64,000 nt of DNA from Gemmatimonadetes bacterium T265 (GTDB lineage Bacteria > Gemmatimonadota > Gemmatimonadetes > Gemmatimonadales > Gemmatimonadaceae). The stretch spans positions 620,001 to 684,000 of the forward strand of contig BPUI01000002.1 in the NCBI GenBank assembly GCA_019973575.1, in the 5' to 3' direction. How positions within the stretch are numbered: position 1 is the first letter of the stretch; each line of letters opens with the position of its first letter. This document shows, piece after piece, positions 36,301 to 44,467 of this stretch. The position numbers and the translations under genes were made by a program. The notes under the pieces are model-generated. The model ran no database searches, was not told where the DNA came from, and worked only from the letters and a program-made list of their open reading frames with translations.

Positions 36301-36342
36301 GACCTGCGCTTCCAACGACTCGTCGACCTGTCGGCCCGGTGA
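33340..36342 (+). CDS. Membrane Ser/Thr protein kinase with TolB-like domain and TPR repeats
   Basis: A receptor-like kinase of about 1000 residues. An N-terminal helix region (LSAERWDAVMALFEAALDRP, typical of this family) precedes the kinase domain, residues 90-360. That domain has GGGMSRVFVAEE (glycine loop), VVVKVL (ATP-binding Lys), HRDVKPANVL (catalytic loop), DFGIAK (Mg-binding) and GTPAYMSPEQARG (activation segment), so it should be active. A single membrane helix (AAAVLAVAGAAVVAAAAARA, about 405-425) follows. The external part has a TolB/adenylate-cyclase-associated domain (VAVLPFDNVGPPGDAYFADG, about 450-585) and then a row of TPR-like helices to the end. GTG 33340 is preferred; GTG 33355 is possible. 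Target unknown. Its last 220 bp are overlapped on the other strand by the RND pump frame. Confidence 0.9.
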   Translation: MLRRHVPLSAERWDAVMALFEAALDRPAGDRPAFVAAACGGDAALRAEVESLLAADAGAADFLEPPAAPAPDDAAPDLPARLQATLGRAYRVERELAGGGMSRVFVAEEVRLGRRVVVKVLPPGPRPGPGAERFLREARLIASLRHPHIVPLLAAGESADGLLYYTMPYVEGESLQRRLERDGPLPPGEVAAIVREVAGALAYAHAHGVIHRDVKPANVLRDGVHALVADFGIAKAGPTHAGDSAAGTGPEVPAGAPPAGTTLTTAGLVLGTPAYMSPEQARGEPVDARSDVYSLGCVTFELLTGRRPFADADAAALARRAVDRPPAASSYRPDLPAALDSVLARAFAPRPDARYAGAVEFAEALAPLAVGPYGPAVLPAAPGEGGAVGAPARRWRQWSPRRRAAAVLAVAGAAVVAAAAARATLGTPAADDRLTNAGVAAAGGPAAARRTVAVLPFDNVGPPGDAYFADGVTDELASRLTSLAGLRVISPRSTREYRNAAKPPAQIGRELGADYLLQGRARWERAGAGDGDAGAGRVRVSAELVSVRDGSMVWADRYAADAGDVVAVEGAIGERVAAALELALGARARETLAARPTADFEAYTHFLRGEALRTAPTAEAGEKLEAIAEYEWAVARDPTFALAYARLSQVHSRVAHDNVDPSAARRALARATADTAVRLAPALSEAHLALGYSLYYGRRDLDGALGEFTRALALHPGAEQLEARGYVLRRQGRFAEAVADLERAVELEPRSALVAWDLASTYAPMRAFAEALRYEARAIALDPAWSGAYADQAMLLVASRGDTTAARAAVRAGLARSDPARVVARLGVHAAMLLGTDSAARAALRRTTLDAFGRDTAEYLLWQADWARRHGDPRRGRAYAGSARRRLEALVAATPDDGGPHMALSRAFAELGRRDDALREGRRAVALLPVSRDAIDGASLLVDLAYVETIVGAHEAAVAHLAELLAIPSGITVPLLRADPMWDPLRGDLRFQRLVDLSAR

Positions 36343-38365
36343 CCGGCGTGTGTGCGCCCCACTGCCCGCGGGTGCCGCGCGTGTGTCGCCCGCACGCCGG
36401 CGCTCCTGCCACCCCACCACGGCACGGTATAGCACCGGCAGCAGGGACAGGGTGAGCAGCGTCGAGGTGAGGAGCCCGCCGATCACCACTGTCGCGAGCG
36501 GCCGCTGCACCTCGCTCCCCGGCGTCGTCGACACGGCCATCGGCACGAACCCGAGGCTCGCGACGAGCGCCGTCATGAGCACCGGGCGCACGCGGTCCGC
36601 CGCCCCCTCCCGCACCGCCCGGTCGACGTCGCGGCCGGGGGCGCCGTCGGCGTCCTGACGTAGCGCGTTCACGTGCGTGACGAGCACGAGCCCGTTCAGG
36701 ACCACGATCCCGAACAGGGCGATGAACCCCACGCTCGCCGAGAGGCTCAGGTTGAGCCCGCGGAGCCACAGGGCCGCGACGCCGCCGGCCAGCGCGAACG
36801 ACACGTTCGTCAGCACCAGCGCGGTCTGCACGGCCGAGCGGATCGAGGCGTAGAGCAGCACGACGATCAGGCCTAACGCGATCGGCACGACCACCCGGAG
36901 CCGCCCCGCCGCGCGCCGCTGGTTCTCGTACTGCCCGCCCCACTCGAGGAACGTCCCGGCCGGCAGCGGCACCTCGCGCGCCACCCGCGCCCGGACCTCC
37001 GCGACGAAGCCCCCGAGGTCGCGCCCGCGCACGTTGCTCAGCACGAGCGTGCGCCGCTGCGCGTCCTCGTGCCCGATCAGCTCGGGCCCGGTCTCGGCGA
37101 CCACGTCGGCCACCGCCGAGAGCGGCACCGCCGCGCCCGTGGCGGGCGCGCGGATCGCGAGCGCGCCTAACGTGGTCGGGTCCGCCCGGCGCAGCGCGGG
37201 GTAGCGCACCGCCACGCCGATCCGCCGCGGCCCGTCGACCATCTCGGTGGCGACCTCGCCGCCCAGCGCCATGTTGACGGCGTCGCGCACGTCGGCCACG
37301 GAGAGCCCGTAGCGCGCCAGGTCCGGGCGCCGGACCGCGAGCGGCAGCTGCCCCGTCCCCTCGCTCACCTCGACCGCGACGTCGGCCGCGCCGGGCACGC
37401 CCGCCACGACGCCGCGGATGCGCCCGGCCAGCCGCGCGTTCCGCTCGAGGCTCGGGCCGACGACCTTGATGCCGAGGTCGGTCTTGATGCCGCTCTCCGC
37501 CTCGTCGAGGCGCATCGCCATCGGCTGCGTGAAGCTCACCCACAGCCCGGGCACGTTCTCGAGTGCCGAGTCGAACGCGGCCACGAGCCCCTCGCGGTCG
37601 TCGGCCGTCCGCCACGCCCTCCGGTCCTTGAGGATTACGTACTGGTCGCCCTCGTACAGCCCCATCGCCTCGGTGGCGAGGTCCGGCCGCCCCTCCTTGG
37701 TCACCACCGTCGCGACCTCGGGGAAGCGCCGCACGACGCACTCCGCCTCCGTCGACAGCTTGGTCGCGTCGGCCAGCGACACGCTCGGCAGGCGCCGCGT
37801 CTCGATCAGGATCGCGCCCTCGTCGAGCTTGGGCATGAACTCGGTGCCGATCTTCGTCATCGACCAGACCGCGGCGACGGCGACGAGCGCGGCCGCGGCG
37901 GCGATGGGCTTGCCGTGCGCGATCGTCCACTCGAGCGCGCGGGCGTAGCCGGCGCGGAGGCGGGCTTCGAGGCCGGTCGCGCCGCCGTCCTTTTTCTGCC
38001 GCGGCGCCTTGAGCACCGCCGCCGACACCGCCGGCACGTAGGTGAGCGCGAGCAGGAGCGACCCCAGCACCGCGCACACCACGGTGAACGCCATCGGCTT
38101 GAACATCCGCCCCTCCATCCCCTCGAGCGTGAAGATCGGGAGGTAGACGGCGACGATGATCGCGATCCCGAACAGGACCGGGCGCCCGACCTCGACCGCC
38201 GCGTCGCGAAAGAGCGTCGTCTGCGCCGCCGCGTCGTCCGCCGGCACCAGACGCTCCTCCAGCCGGCGCACGAAGTTTTCGACCATCACGATCGCGCCGT
38301 CGACGATCAGCCCGAAGTCGAGTGCGCCTAACGACATCAGGTTGGCCGAGTAGCCGAACAGGTAC
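36121..38365 (-). pseudogene. CusA/CzcA-type heavy-metal RND efflux pump, 5' part lost to an IS
   Basis: Inner-membrane proton-driven pump subunit for metal ions. Only the part from LFGYSANLMSLGALDFGLIVDGAIVMVEN onward (about 710 family residues of roughly 1040) remains. The frame is open through the junction with the IS3 element at 38365/38366, and no start codon of its own is evident. Visible are IAIIVAVYLPIFTLEGMEGRMF, EFMPKLDEGAILIE, and the second membrane bundle LSLSASVGFIALFGIVVLNGL with EVQRPLATVVIGGLLTSTLLT. After LLPVLYRAVVGWQERRR the frame runs on for about 95 basic residues antisense to the kinase gene, so the true stop may have been lost to a shift. The missing 5' part is nowhere to the right, so a deletion accompanied the IS. 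Confidence 0.85.
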
Positions 38366-38419
38366 TGGAGTTGACCCGTTTCGATGGAGTCCTACCCTCA
38401 GTGGAGAGGAGGACCCACC

Positions 38420-38758
38420 ATGCCCCGCACTCGCCCCCCCTACCCGCCGGAGTTCCGCGCGCAGCTCGTCGCGCTGCACCGGGCTGGGCGCACCATCGAG
38501 GAAGTCGCGCAGGAGTTCGAGCCCGCCGAGCAGACAATCCGCACGTGGGTCGCGCAGGCCGCGGTCGATGAGCGCGCCGCGGCGGCCACGCCGCGCACCG
38601 AGCGCGCCGGCGCGCTGAGCACGGCCGAGCGCGAGGAGCTCGCGCGCCTGCGTCGCGAGAACCGGCAGCTCAAAGTGGAGCGCGACATCTTGGGAAAAGC
38701 CGCGGCCTGGTTCGCGCGCGAGACCGGCACGATTCCGACCGCTGCTTCCGGTTCGTGA
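38420..38758 (+). CDS. IS3-family transposase OrfA (element A)
   Basis: 112-residue DNA-binding protein: YPPEFRAQLVALHRAGRTIEEVAQEFEPAEQTIRTWVAQ-type helix-turn-helix, then a leucine-zipper helix (REELARLRRENRQLKVERDI). ATG 38420 follows a strong GGAGAGGAGG. The stop overlaps the start of OrfB by 4 nt. The slippery heptamer GGGAAAA at 38692-38698, read G-GGA-AAA, would allow the -1 frameshift that makes the OrfAB transposase. Confidence 0.88.
   Translation: MPRTRPPYPPEFRAQLVALHRAGRTIEEVAQEFEPAEQTIRTWVAQAAVDERAAAATPRTERAGALSTAEREELARLRRENRQLKVERDILGKAAAWFARETGTIPTAASGS
38692..38698 (+). promoter_or_regulatory. Programmed -1 frameshift signal GGGAAAA in IS3 element A
   Basis: In the orfA frame the codons are GGA AAA. 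Slipping back one base gives GGG AAA and then SRGLVRARDRHDSDRCFRFV running straight into OrfB, the usual junction of IS3 OrfAB proteins. The same heptamer is at the orfA/orfB junction of the IS3 fragment on the minus strand at about 41775. Confidence 0.7.
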
Positions 38759-39639
38759 GCGCACACCAGGCCACCTTCCCCGTCGTCGCGATGTGCCGCG
38801 TGCTCGGCGTCTCGGAGAGCGGCTACTACGCATGGTCAAAACGCACGCCCTCGGCGCACGCCCAACGCGACGCCGAGCTGCTCCCCCTGATTCGCGCGAG
38901 CCACGCGCGCTCGGACGGCACCTACGGCGCGCCGCGCGTGCGTGAGGACCTCGCCGAGGCGGGGGAGCAGGTGGGCCGCAAGCGCGTCGCGCGCCTCATG
39001 CGCGAGGGCGGCCTCGCGGGCGTGAGCCGGCGCAAGGGCCCGCCCGGCCCGAAGCGCACGACTCCCGAGGCGCCGCAGGCGCCCGATCTGGTGCGGCGCG
39101 ACTTCACGGCCGACGCGCCGGACAAACTCTGGGTGGCGGACATCACGTACGTACCATCCTACGCCGGGTTCCTCTATCTCGCGGTGGTGCTCGACGCCTT
39201 CAGCCGCCGGGTGGTCGGCTGGGCGATGAGCAGCACCCTGCACACCGCGGTCGTACTCGATGCGCTGCAGATGGCCGCCACGCAGCGGCGCCCGGCCGGG
39301 GTGATTCACCACTCCGACCAGGGGTCGCAATATGGTGCGTTGGCGTTCGGGCAGCGGTGCAAAGCGTTAGGCGTGCGCCCCTCGATGGGGTCGCGCGGCG
39401 ATGCCTACGACAACGCGATGGCCGAGGCGTTCTTCGCCACGCTCGAGTGCGAGCTGCTGGCGCGGCGCCGCTTCGCGACGCACGCCGAGGCGCGGCTCGC
39501 CATCTTCCGCTACGTCGAGGGGTCGTACAACCCGCACCGGCGCCACTCGGCCCTCGACCACCAGTCCCCGCTCGCCTTCGAGCGCGCCTACGCCGCGCGC
39601 TCAGCGAGCGCCTCAACCCCGACCCGCATCGCGGCTTGA
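38755..39639 (+). CDS. IS3-family transposase OrfB, DDE catalytic part (element A)
   Basis: Integrase-core transposase. The frame gives 294 residues from GTG 38755, although the functional product is probably the OrfAB fusion. It has HTH_21-like YGAPRVREDLAEAGEQVGRK, KLWVADITYV with the first catalytic Asp, VIHHSDQGSQYGA with the second, and YDNAMAEAFFATLECE with the Glu. YVEGSYNPHRRHSALDHQSP closes it. All catalytic residues are present and the frame is intact, so the element could move if its ends are still recognised. Confidence 0.92.
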   Translation: MSAHQATFPVVAMCRVLGVSESGYYAWSKRTPSAHAQRDAELLPLIRASHARSDGTYGAPRVREDLAEAGEQVGRKRVARLMREGGLAGVSRRKGPPGPKRTTPEAPQAPDLVRRDFTADAPDKLWVADITYVPSYAGFLYLAVVLDAFSRRVVGWAMSSTLHTAVVLDALQMAATQRRPAGVIHHSDQGSQYGALAFGQRCKALGVRPSMGSRGDAYDNAMAEAFFATLECELLARRRFATHAEARLAIFRYVEGSYNPHRRHSALDHQSPLAFERAYAARSASASTPTRIAA

Positions 39640-39669
39640 CTCGCAAGCCCTGACCACTCCACCAAAGCG

Positions 39670-41476
39670 ACACTGCTGGCGAATCCACGGCAGACGGCAG
39701 ACTGAGCGGTGAGACGGGCGGGCCCTCAGCTTGCGGCGGCTCCGGAGTCCCATCCTGGAGTCCCGCGTGTCACTCCATCCAACTACGCCGCCGGCCGTGC
39801 CCGTCGTCACGGCGGCGGTGGCCCGCACGGCGTTCCCGCGCGGCAATCCGTACCTGACACTCCGCGACGAACTCGGACCGCTGTTCACGGACGCGCAGTT
39901 CGCCCCGCTCTTCGCGCGCCGCGGCCAGCCCGCGGAGGCACCCTGGCGACTCGCCCTCGTCACGGTGCTGCAGTACGCCGAGGACCTCTCCGACCGCGTG
40001 GCGGCGGACGCTGTGCGCGGCCGGATCGACTGGAAGTACCTGCTCGGCCTGGAGCTGACGGACGCGGGCTTCGACGCGTCGGTGCTCAGCGAGTTCCGCA
40101 CGCGGCTCGTCGCGGGCGGGGCCGAAGAGCAGCTGCTCGCGACGCTGTTGACGGTCTGCCGCGAGAAGCAGGTGCTCAAGCGCCACGCGCGGCAGCGCAC
40201 GGACTCCACGCATGTGTTAGGCGCGGTGCGGGCCCTCAACCGCCTCGAGTGCGTGGGCGCGACGCTGCCTCCGGCAGCTTGCCGGGCGGCGCCGAACGCG
40301 CTCGCCGTGGCGGCCCCCGATTGGCTGCGGTCCCACAGCGACCCGGCGTGGGTGGAGCGATACGCGCGCACGGTGGACGACTACCGCCTGCCGGCGGGCG
40401 AGGCCGCCCTCCAGGCGTACGCCGAGCAGATCGGGCGCGACGGGCACGCGCTGCTGGCCGCGGTGGCTGCCCCCGGCGCGCCGACGTGGCTGCGCGAGTT
40501 GCCGGCCGTCGAGACCCTGCGGCGCGTGTGGGTGCAGAACTTCGCCGCGGAGCATACCGGTCGGAGCGGCAGGACGCCGGGCGGTAGCACGGTCGTGTGG
40601 CGCACCACGGCGGAGGGCTTCCCGCCGTCCCTGCTCTACGTCGCCTCCCCGCACGACGCCGACGTGCACTTCGCGAAGAAGCGCACCACGGAGTGGATCG
40701 GGTACAAGGTGCACCTCACCGAGGTGTGCGAGGACGACCAGCCGCACTTGATCACGCATGTCGAGACGACGCCCGCGCCGGTCGTCGACCGCGACGTGGT
40801 CAGCCGCATCCACGCCGCGCTGCGGGCCGACGACCTCCTGCCGGCCGAGCATCTGGTGGACGCGGGCTACGTCGACGCCGACCAGCTGCTCGCGAGCACG
40901 CGGGACTACGGCGTCGCCCTTGTGGGGCCGGCGCCGAAGGACCAGCAATGGCAGGCGAAGGCGAGGGAGGGCTTCGCGACCGGCGACTTCGCCCTCGACT
41001 GGGACCGGCAGGTCGCGACGTGCCCCGCAGGACACGCGAGCACCAGTTGGACGGTGGACCACAACCAGGGCCGCGAGGTCGTGCACATCCGCTTCTCGGT
41101 CACCGACTGCCAGCCATGTCCGCTGAAGGCGCGCTGCACGCGCGGGGCGCGGCGCGTCCTCACGCCACGGCGGCGCGACGCCTACGCCGCGCTCGTGGCG
41201 GCGCGAGCGCGCGAGACGACGGCCGACTTCAGGGCCCTCTATCACCGGCGCGCCGGGATCGAGGGCACGATCTCGCAAGGCGTGCGGGCGATGCACCCGC
41301 GCCAAGCCCGCTATATCGGGCTCGCGAAGACGCATCTGCAGCACGTCCTCACCGCCGCCGCGCTCAACCTCGTCCGCCTCGGCGCGTGGCTCGGCGGTGC
41401 GCCCCTCGCGCGCACGCGGCAGTCCGCGTACGCGCGGCTCATGGCCGCGGCCGCTTAACGGATTCGCCAGCAGTGT
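39670..41476 (+). mobile_element. IS1182-like insertion sequence with 8-bp target duplication
   Basis: Perfect terminal inverted repeats ACACTGCTGGCGAATCC (39670) and its inverse ending at 41476. The flanking direct repeat CCAAAGCG is at 39662-39669 and 41477-41484. The insertion lies in the non-coding tail of IS3 element A, so it is younger than that element. One intact transposase gene is inside. Confidence 0.85.
39767..41458 (+). CDS. IS1182-family DDE transposase
   Basis: A 563-residue transposase filling its element. GTG 39767 is chosen; a TTG at 39731 is possible. N-terminal DUF772-like region: FARRGQPAEAPWRLALVTVL and VRGRIDWKYLLGLEL. Catalytic part: RTDSTHVLGAVRAL (first Asp), HLVDAGYVDADQLL (second Asp), then ARCTRGARRVLTPRRRDAY and HRRAGIEGTISQGVR with the Glu. 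A Cys cluster (CPAGHAS, CQPCPLKARC) before the last motif is normal for IS1182 proteins. No lesion seen. Confidence 0.88.
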   Translation: MSLHPTTPPAVPVVTAAVARTAFPRGNPYLTLRDELGPLFTDAQFAPLFARRGQPAEAPWRLALVTVLQYAEDLSDRVAADAVRGRIDWKYLLGLELTDAGFDASVLSEFRTRLVAGGAEEQLLATLLTVCREKQVLKRHARQRTDSTHVLGAVRALNRLECVGATLPPAACRAAPNALAVAAPDWLRSHSDPAWVERYARTVDDYRLPAGEAALQAYAEQIGRDGHALLAAVAAPGAPTWLRELPAVETLRRVWVQNFAAEHTGRSGRTPGGSTVVWRTTAEGFPPSLLYVASPHDADVHFAKKRTTEWIGYKVHLTEVCEDDQPHLITHVETTPAPVVDRDVVSRIHAALRADDLLPAEHLVDAGYVDADQLLASTRDYGVALVGPAPKDQQWQAKAREGFATGDFALDWDRQVATCPAGHASTSWTVDHNQGREVVHIRFSVTDCQPCPLKARCTRGARRVLTPRRRDAYAALVAARARETTADFRALYHRRAGIEGTISQGVRAMHPRQARYIGLAKTHLQHVLTAAALNLVRLGAWLGGAPLARTRQSAYARLMAAAA

Positions 41477-41495
41477 CCAAAGCGGGGCAACTCCA

Positions 41496-41765
41496 ACTCC
41501 AGGGCACGAGCTTGTGGTTCCGCACGTGCCCCTCGCGCGCCAGGAGCACGGCCAGGCGCCGGTAGCCCCAGCGCGGCCGCTCGCCGGCCAGCGCCCGCAG
41601 GCGCTCGCGCAGCACGGCGTGCGTCGGCCGGCGCCCCGCGTAGCGGTGCGTGGCCCGCGGCACGCCCACGAGCCGGCACGCGTGGCGCTCGCTCATGGTT
41701 GCCCCCAACGCCTCGGCGGTCTCCTGCGCCACCTTGACGGCCGTCCGCCGGTGCGCGGCCGTCAC
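41496..41765 (-). pseudogene. Truncated IS3-family OrfB (fragment B)
   Basis: Only about 85 residues of OrfB remain: ETAEALGATMSERHACRLVG, PTHAVLRERLRALAGERPRW, GYRRLAVLLAREGHVRNHK. The reading frame then enters the end of element A. The DDE core is absent. Confidence 0.8.
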
Positions 41766-42028
41766 CAGGGTTTTCCCAGTAGCTCCTTCAGCACGCGGTT
41801 GTCGAGCGCCTGCTCCGCCACGAGCTGCTTCAGGCGCCGGTTCTCCTCCTCCAGCACCTTCAGCCGCTTGGTCTCGCTGACTTCCAGGCCGCCGTACTTC
41901 CGCTTCCCGCGGTAGAACGTCGGCTCGGTGATCCCGTGCTTGCGGCAGAGGTCCGGGACCTTCGCGCCCCGCTCGTGTTCCTGGAGCACGCCCACGATCT
42001 GGGCGTCACTGAATCGGCTCTTCTTCAT
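41762..42028 (-). CDS. IS3-family transposase OrfA (fragment B)
   Basis: An 88-residue DNA-binding protein, MKKSRFSDAQIVGVLQEHER, followed by PDLCRKHGITEPTFYRGKRK (helix-turn-helix) and the zipper LKVLEEENRRLKQLVAEQAL. It ends LLGKPW with GGGAAAA just before the stop, again suited to -1 frameshifting into OrfB. The gene is whole, but its OrfB partner is truncated, so the element cannot move by itself. Confidence 0.85.
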   Translation of the reverse strand: MKKSRFSDAQIVGVLQEHERGAKVPDLCRKHGITEPTFYRGKRKYGGLEVSETKRLKVLEEENRRLKQLVAEQALDNRVLKELLGKPW

Positions 42029-42176
42029 CAGTCCTCATCGGGCAAGGACTGTCAGTTTACGTGGCTCAACTTCGTGGGAGCAGGTCATACCGCACCCGGT
42101 ACGCCGGCCCGAAGCGGCGCGCGGCGTCGGCGACGCCCGGCATGGCGGCGCGCGGCGGTGGTGCCGGGTATGGGCC

Positions 42177-43149
42177 TTACAGCTCGGCCATCAGCGTGTC
42201 GACCGTGACGTGGAGGGCGCTGGTGATCGTCGGCGTAGTGTGCGTGCAGATCGCCGTCGTCGCGGGGCTGCGGTGGCCTAACACCTCCTGGATCACCCGC
42301 AGGTGCACGCCCGCCTCCAGCAGCTGCGTCGCGTACGAGTGCCGGAGCGTGTGGATCGAGGCGTGCTTCGGCAGCTGGCTCTCGCGGACCACGGCGGCGA
42401 AGAGCTTCTGCAGGCTCGTCGGCCCGAGCGGCGCCTGCCCGCCCGCGCGGGAAGAGCCAGCCCGACGGGGGGGGCGGCACCCGGACGCCGCCTGCCCCCC
42501 ACGACGCGCGGCGCGGCTGCCGATGCCACGCGCGCCAGTACGCGCGCAACAGATCGAGCGGGCGGGCGGGCAGCGGGACGTAGCGGTCCTGCCCGCCCTT
42601 GCCGCGCTGGACCCGCACGAGCATGCGCCCGCTGTCGACGTCCGTCGTCCGCAGCTGCAGGCCCTCGCTCAGCCGCAGCCCGCACGAGTAGATCACGGTC
42701 AGGCACATCCGGGCGCGGGGGTCGCGCACGAGGCCGAGCAGGAGGCGGACCTCCGCGAGCGTGAGCACCACGGGCAGCACGCGGCGCTTCGCCGGGCGCA
42801 CCAGGTCGAGCACGGGGAACGTGCGCCCGAGCGTCGTCTCGACGAAGAACCGGACGCCGCCGCGGTACACGGTGAGGGTGCTGCGGGCGACGTGGCGCTC
42901 GCCGACCAGGTGCAGGAAGTACGCGCGGAGCTCGGCCTCGGTGAGCGTGGCGAGCGCCTCCACCGGGCGCCCGACGAACGTGGCGAGCCCCATGACTGCA
43001 TTCACATACGAGTCCTGGGTGCGCACGGCGTACCCGCGCAACTGCAGGTCCTCGCGCAGCCGGGTGGACAGGGGGGCGTCAGGGGGCGCCGGCGCGACCG
43101 GCGCGAGCACGGGCGACGACGAGGGGGTGAGCAGCGCGGGCGTCGACAT
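42177..43149 (-). pseudogene. Tyrosine recombinase (not an integron integrase), frameshifted and lacking the catalytic Tyr
   Basis: Site-specific recombinase of about 310 residues in the XerC/D-like or IS91-companion group. N-terminal core-binding domain: LREDLQLRGYAVRTQDSYVN and YFLHLVGERHVARSTLTVYR. Catalytic domain: [15 protein letters not shown] (Arg I) and [12 protein letters not shown] (Lys), then GWLFP. The frame is lost near 42450, beside a run of eight G. The last part, in another frame, has [31 protein letters not shown] (H-x-x-R) and [15 protein letters not shown]. The nucleophile position, normally Tyr in AIYTH, is Cys (TGC). The alpha-I2 insertion that defines IntI is not present. 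Two lesions mean it is dead. ATG 43149 is chosen as start. Confidence 0.75.
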
Positions 43150-43274
43150 CACGACCTCCAGCGGAGGGGGGACCACCGAGACCAGCCGTGGCCCTACACT
43201 ACGCCTCCACCCGACGCCGGCCAGGACCCCGCGCGCCTAACGCGGACCCACGCCCACTACCGCGCAGCGGTTTA

Positions 43275-43383
43275 GTTCAACGCCACAGTTAAGCTGCGGG
43301 TTTTCCAGGCGAGGTAGACCGCCCCTGCGATGAAGACGGCGGAGGAGCGGAGCGTCCGTGCATACCCGACAGCTTCAACGCCT
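43275..43383 (-). other. Integron attC site of cassette 4, main part
   Basis: Read on the minus strand: GTTGAAGCTGTC (L''), a hairpin arm, GCAGCTTAACTG (L'), TGGC and GTTGAAC (R', fitting GTTRRRY). L'' has one extra G relative to L', the usual extrahelical base. The R'' end was separated by IS110-type element 1 and lies at 44740-44747. Rejoined length is 117 bp. Confidence 0.8.
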
Positions 43384-43441
43384 TGATGTTTCCCGAGAGT
43401 CGCCGGCGCCCTACGATCCGGCACCCTCTCCAGGAGACCTC

Positions 43442-44467
43442 ATGCTGCACTCCGGCCTCGACCTGCACAAGCGGACGCTCGCCATCAGCACTGTCGACGC
43501 GGAGGGCCGCCCCGTGCGCGACGTGCAGCTGCCGACGAAGCGCGCCGCGATCACGGCCTACTTCGCCGCGCTGCCCGGTGGACCGGGCGCGCAGCGCGCG
43601 GTCGTCGAGTCCACCTCGAACTGGTACTGGCTCCGCGACCTGCTCGGGGCTCAGGGTGTTGATCTCCGGCTCGCGCACTCTAAGCATGTGAAGGCGATCA
43701 GCTACGCCAAGGTGAAGACCGACGCTGTCGATGCGGCGACCCTGGCCCAACTGCTCCGCGGCGATCTGGTCCCAGAGGCCCACATGGTGAGTGCGGAGTG
43801 GCGTGAGGCGCGCGATCTGCTGCGCGCCCGCCTGCAGCTCGTGCGACAGCAGGTCCGAGTGAAGAACACGGTCACCGGTCTGCTCGCGCAGTACAACGTG
43901 ACCGACCCGGACGCGCTGCCGCCGCTCGTGCAGCTGCGAGTGCGGCTGCTCGGCGAGCAGTTCGTGCTCTTGAGCGATCAAGCCAAGCGACTCGCCGCGG
44001 AGCTCAACCCGGTGCTCGTCCCGACGCCCGATGTACAACGGCTGCTCTGGATCCCTGGCATCGGCCGCGTGGTCGCGTTCACGATCTGGCTCGAGGTCGA
44101 CGGCGTCGCGCGCTTCCCGAGTGCCCGCGACTTCGTCAGCTACTGCCGGCTCGTGCCGGGAGCGGGCAACTCCGGCGGGAGGACGCGCCACAAGCGGACC
44201 AAGGACGGCAACCGCTACCTGAAGCTCGCCTTCAGCCACGCCGCCGTGCGTGCCATCCAGTACTTCCCCGAGATCCGCGCGTTCTACCAGCGGCTGTGTC
44301 GCCGCAAGCCGCCGGTCGTCGCGCGTGCGGTCGTCGCCAAGGAACTCGCGCGCATCGTCTACTACGTCCTCGCCAAGCAGGAGGCATTCAACGGCACATT
44401 CAAGGGCGCGCCCCTGAGTCGCACGAAGAAGCCGAAGTGGCCCCGCCTGGCCAGCCCCGCCGTCTAA
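43442..44467 (+). CDS. IS110-superfamily (IS1111-like) transposase
   Basis: A 341-residue DEDD recombinase. The RuvC-like N-terminal part has SGLDLHKRTLAISTVDAEGR (first Asp), AVVESTSNWYWLRDLL (Glu) and AYAKVKTDAVDAATLAQLL (the DxxD pair; seen here as YAKVKTDAVDA). The C-terminal Transposase_20 part has VQRLLWIPGIGRVVAFTIWL, FPSARDFVSYCRLVPGAGNSG and NRYLKLAFSHAAVRAIQY, with the serine nucleophile region around GAGNSG. ATG 43442 follows an AGGAG (CCAGGAGACCTC). It is intact and could be active on attC targets. Confidence 0.9.
   Translation: MLHSGLDLHKRTLAISTVDAEGRPVRDVQLPTKRAAITAYFAALPGGPGAQRAVVESTSNWYWLRDLLGAQGVDLRLAHSKHVKAISYAKVKTDAVDAATLAQLLRGDLVPEAHMVSAEWREARDLLRARLQLVRQQVRVKNTVTGLLAQYNVTDPDALPPLVQLRVRLLGEQFVLLSDQAKRLAAELNPVLVPTPDVQRLLWIPGIGRVVAFTIWLEVDGVARFPSARDFVSYCRLVPGAGNSGGRTRHKRTKDGNRYLKLAFSHAAVRAIQYFPEIRAFYQRLCRRKPPVVARAVVAKELARIVYYVLAKQEAFNGTFKGAPLSRTKKPKWPRLASPAV

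Larger units (their letters stand above)
38366..41495 (+). mobile_element. IS3-family element A, itself split by an IS1182-like element
   Basis: The left end TGGAGTTGACCCGTTTCG (38366) matches, inverted, the right end AAAGCGGGGCAACTCCA finishing at 41495, with a few mismatches. Between them lie orfA and orfB and, in the tail after orfB, a complete IS1182-like insertion. No target duplication is found: the left flank is the RND gene and the right flank another IS3 fragment. Flanking DNA has therefore been deleted or recombined since insertion. Confidence 0.75.
41496..42087 (-). mobile_element. IS3-family element B, fragment
   Basis: Minus-strand remnant. The outer end TGACCTGCTCCCACGAAG begins at 42087, and orfA and the first quarter of orfB follow. 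The rest of orfB and the inner end are gone, cut where IS3 element A ends (41495). It stands between that element and the tyrosine recombinase gene. Confidence 0.7.

Noticed and set aside
42177-43149. Tyrosine recombinase as the integron integrase
   Set aside because: It lacks the IntI-specific insertion between the Arg I and HxxR boxes and resembles XerD or IS91-companion recombinases; the fragment at 50273-50776 matches IntI much better.
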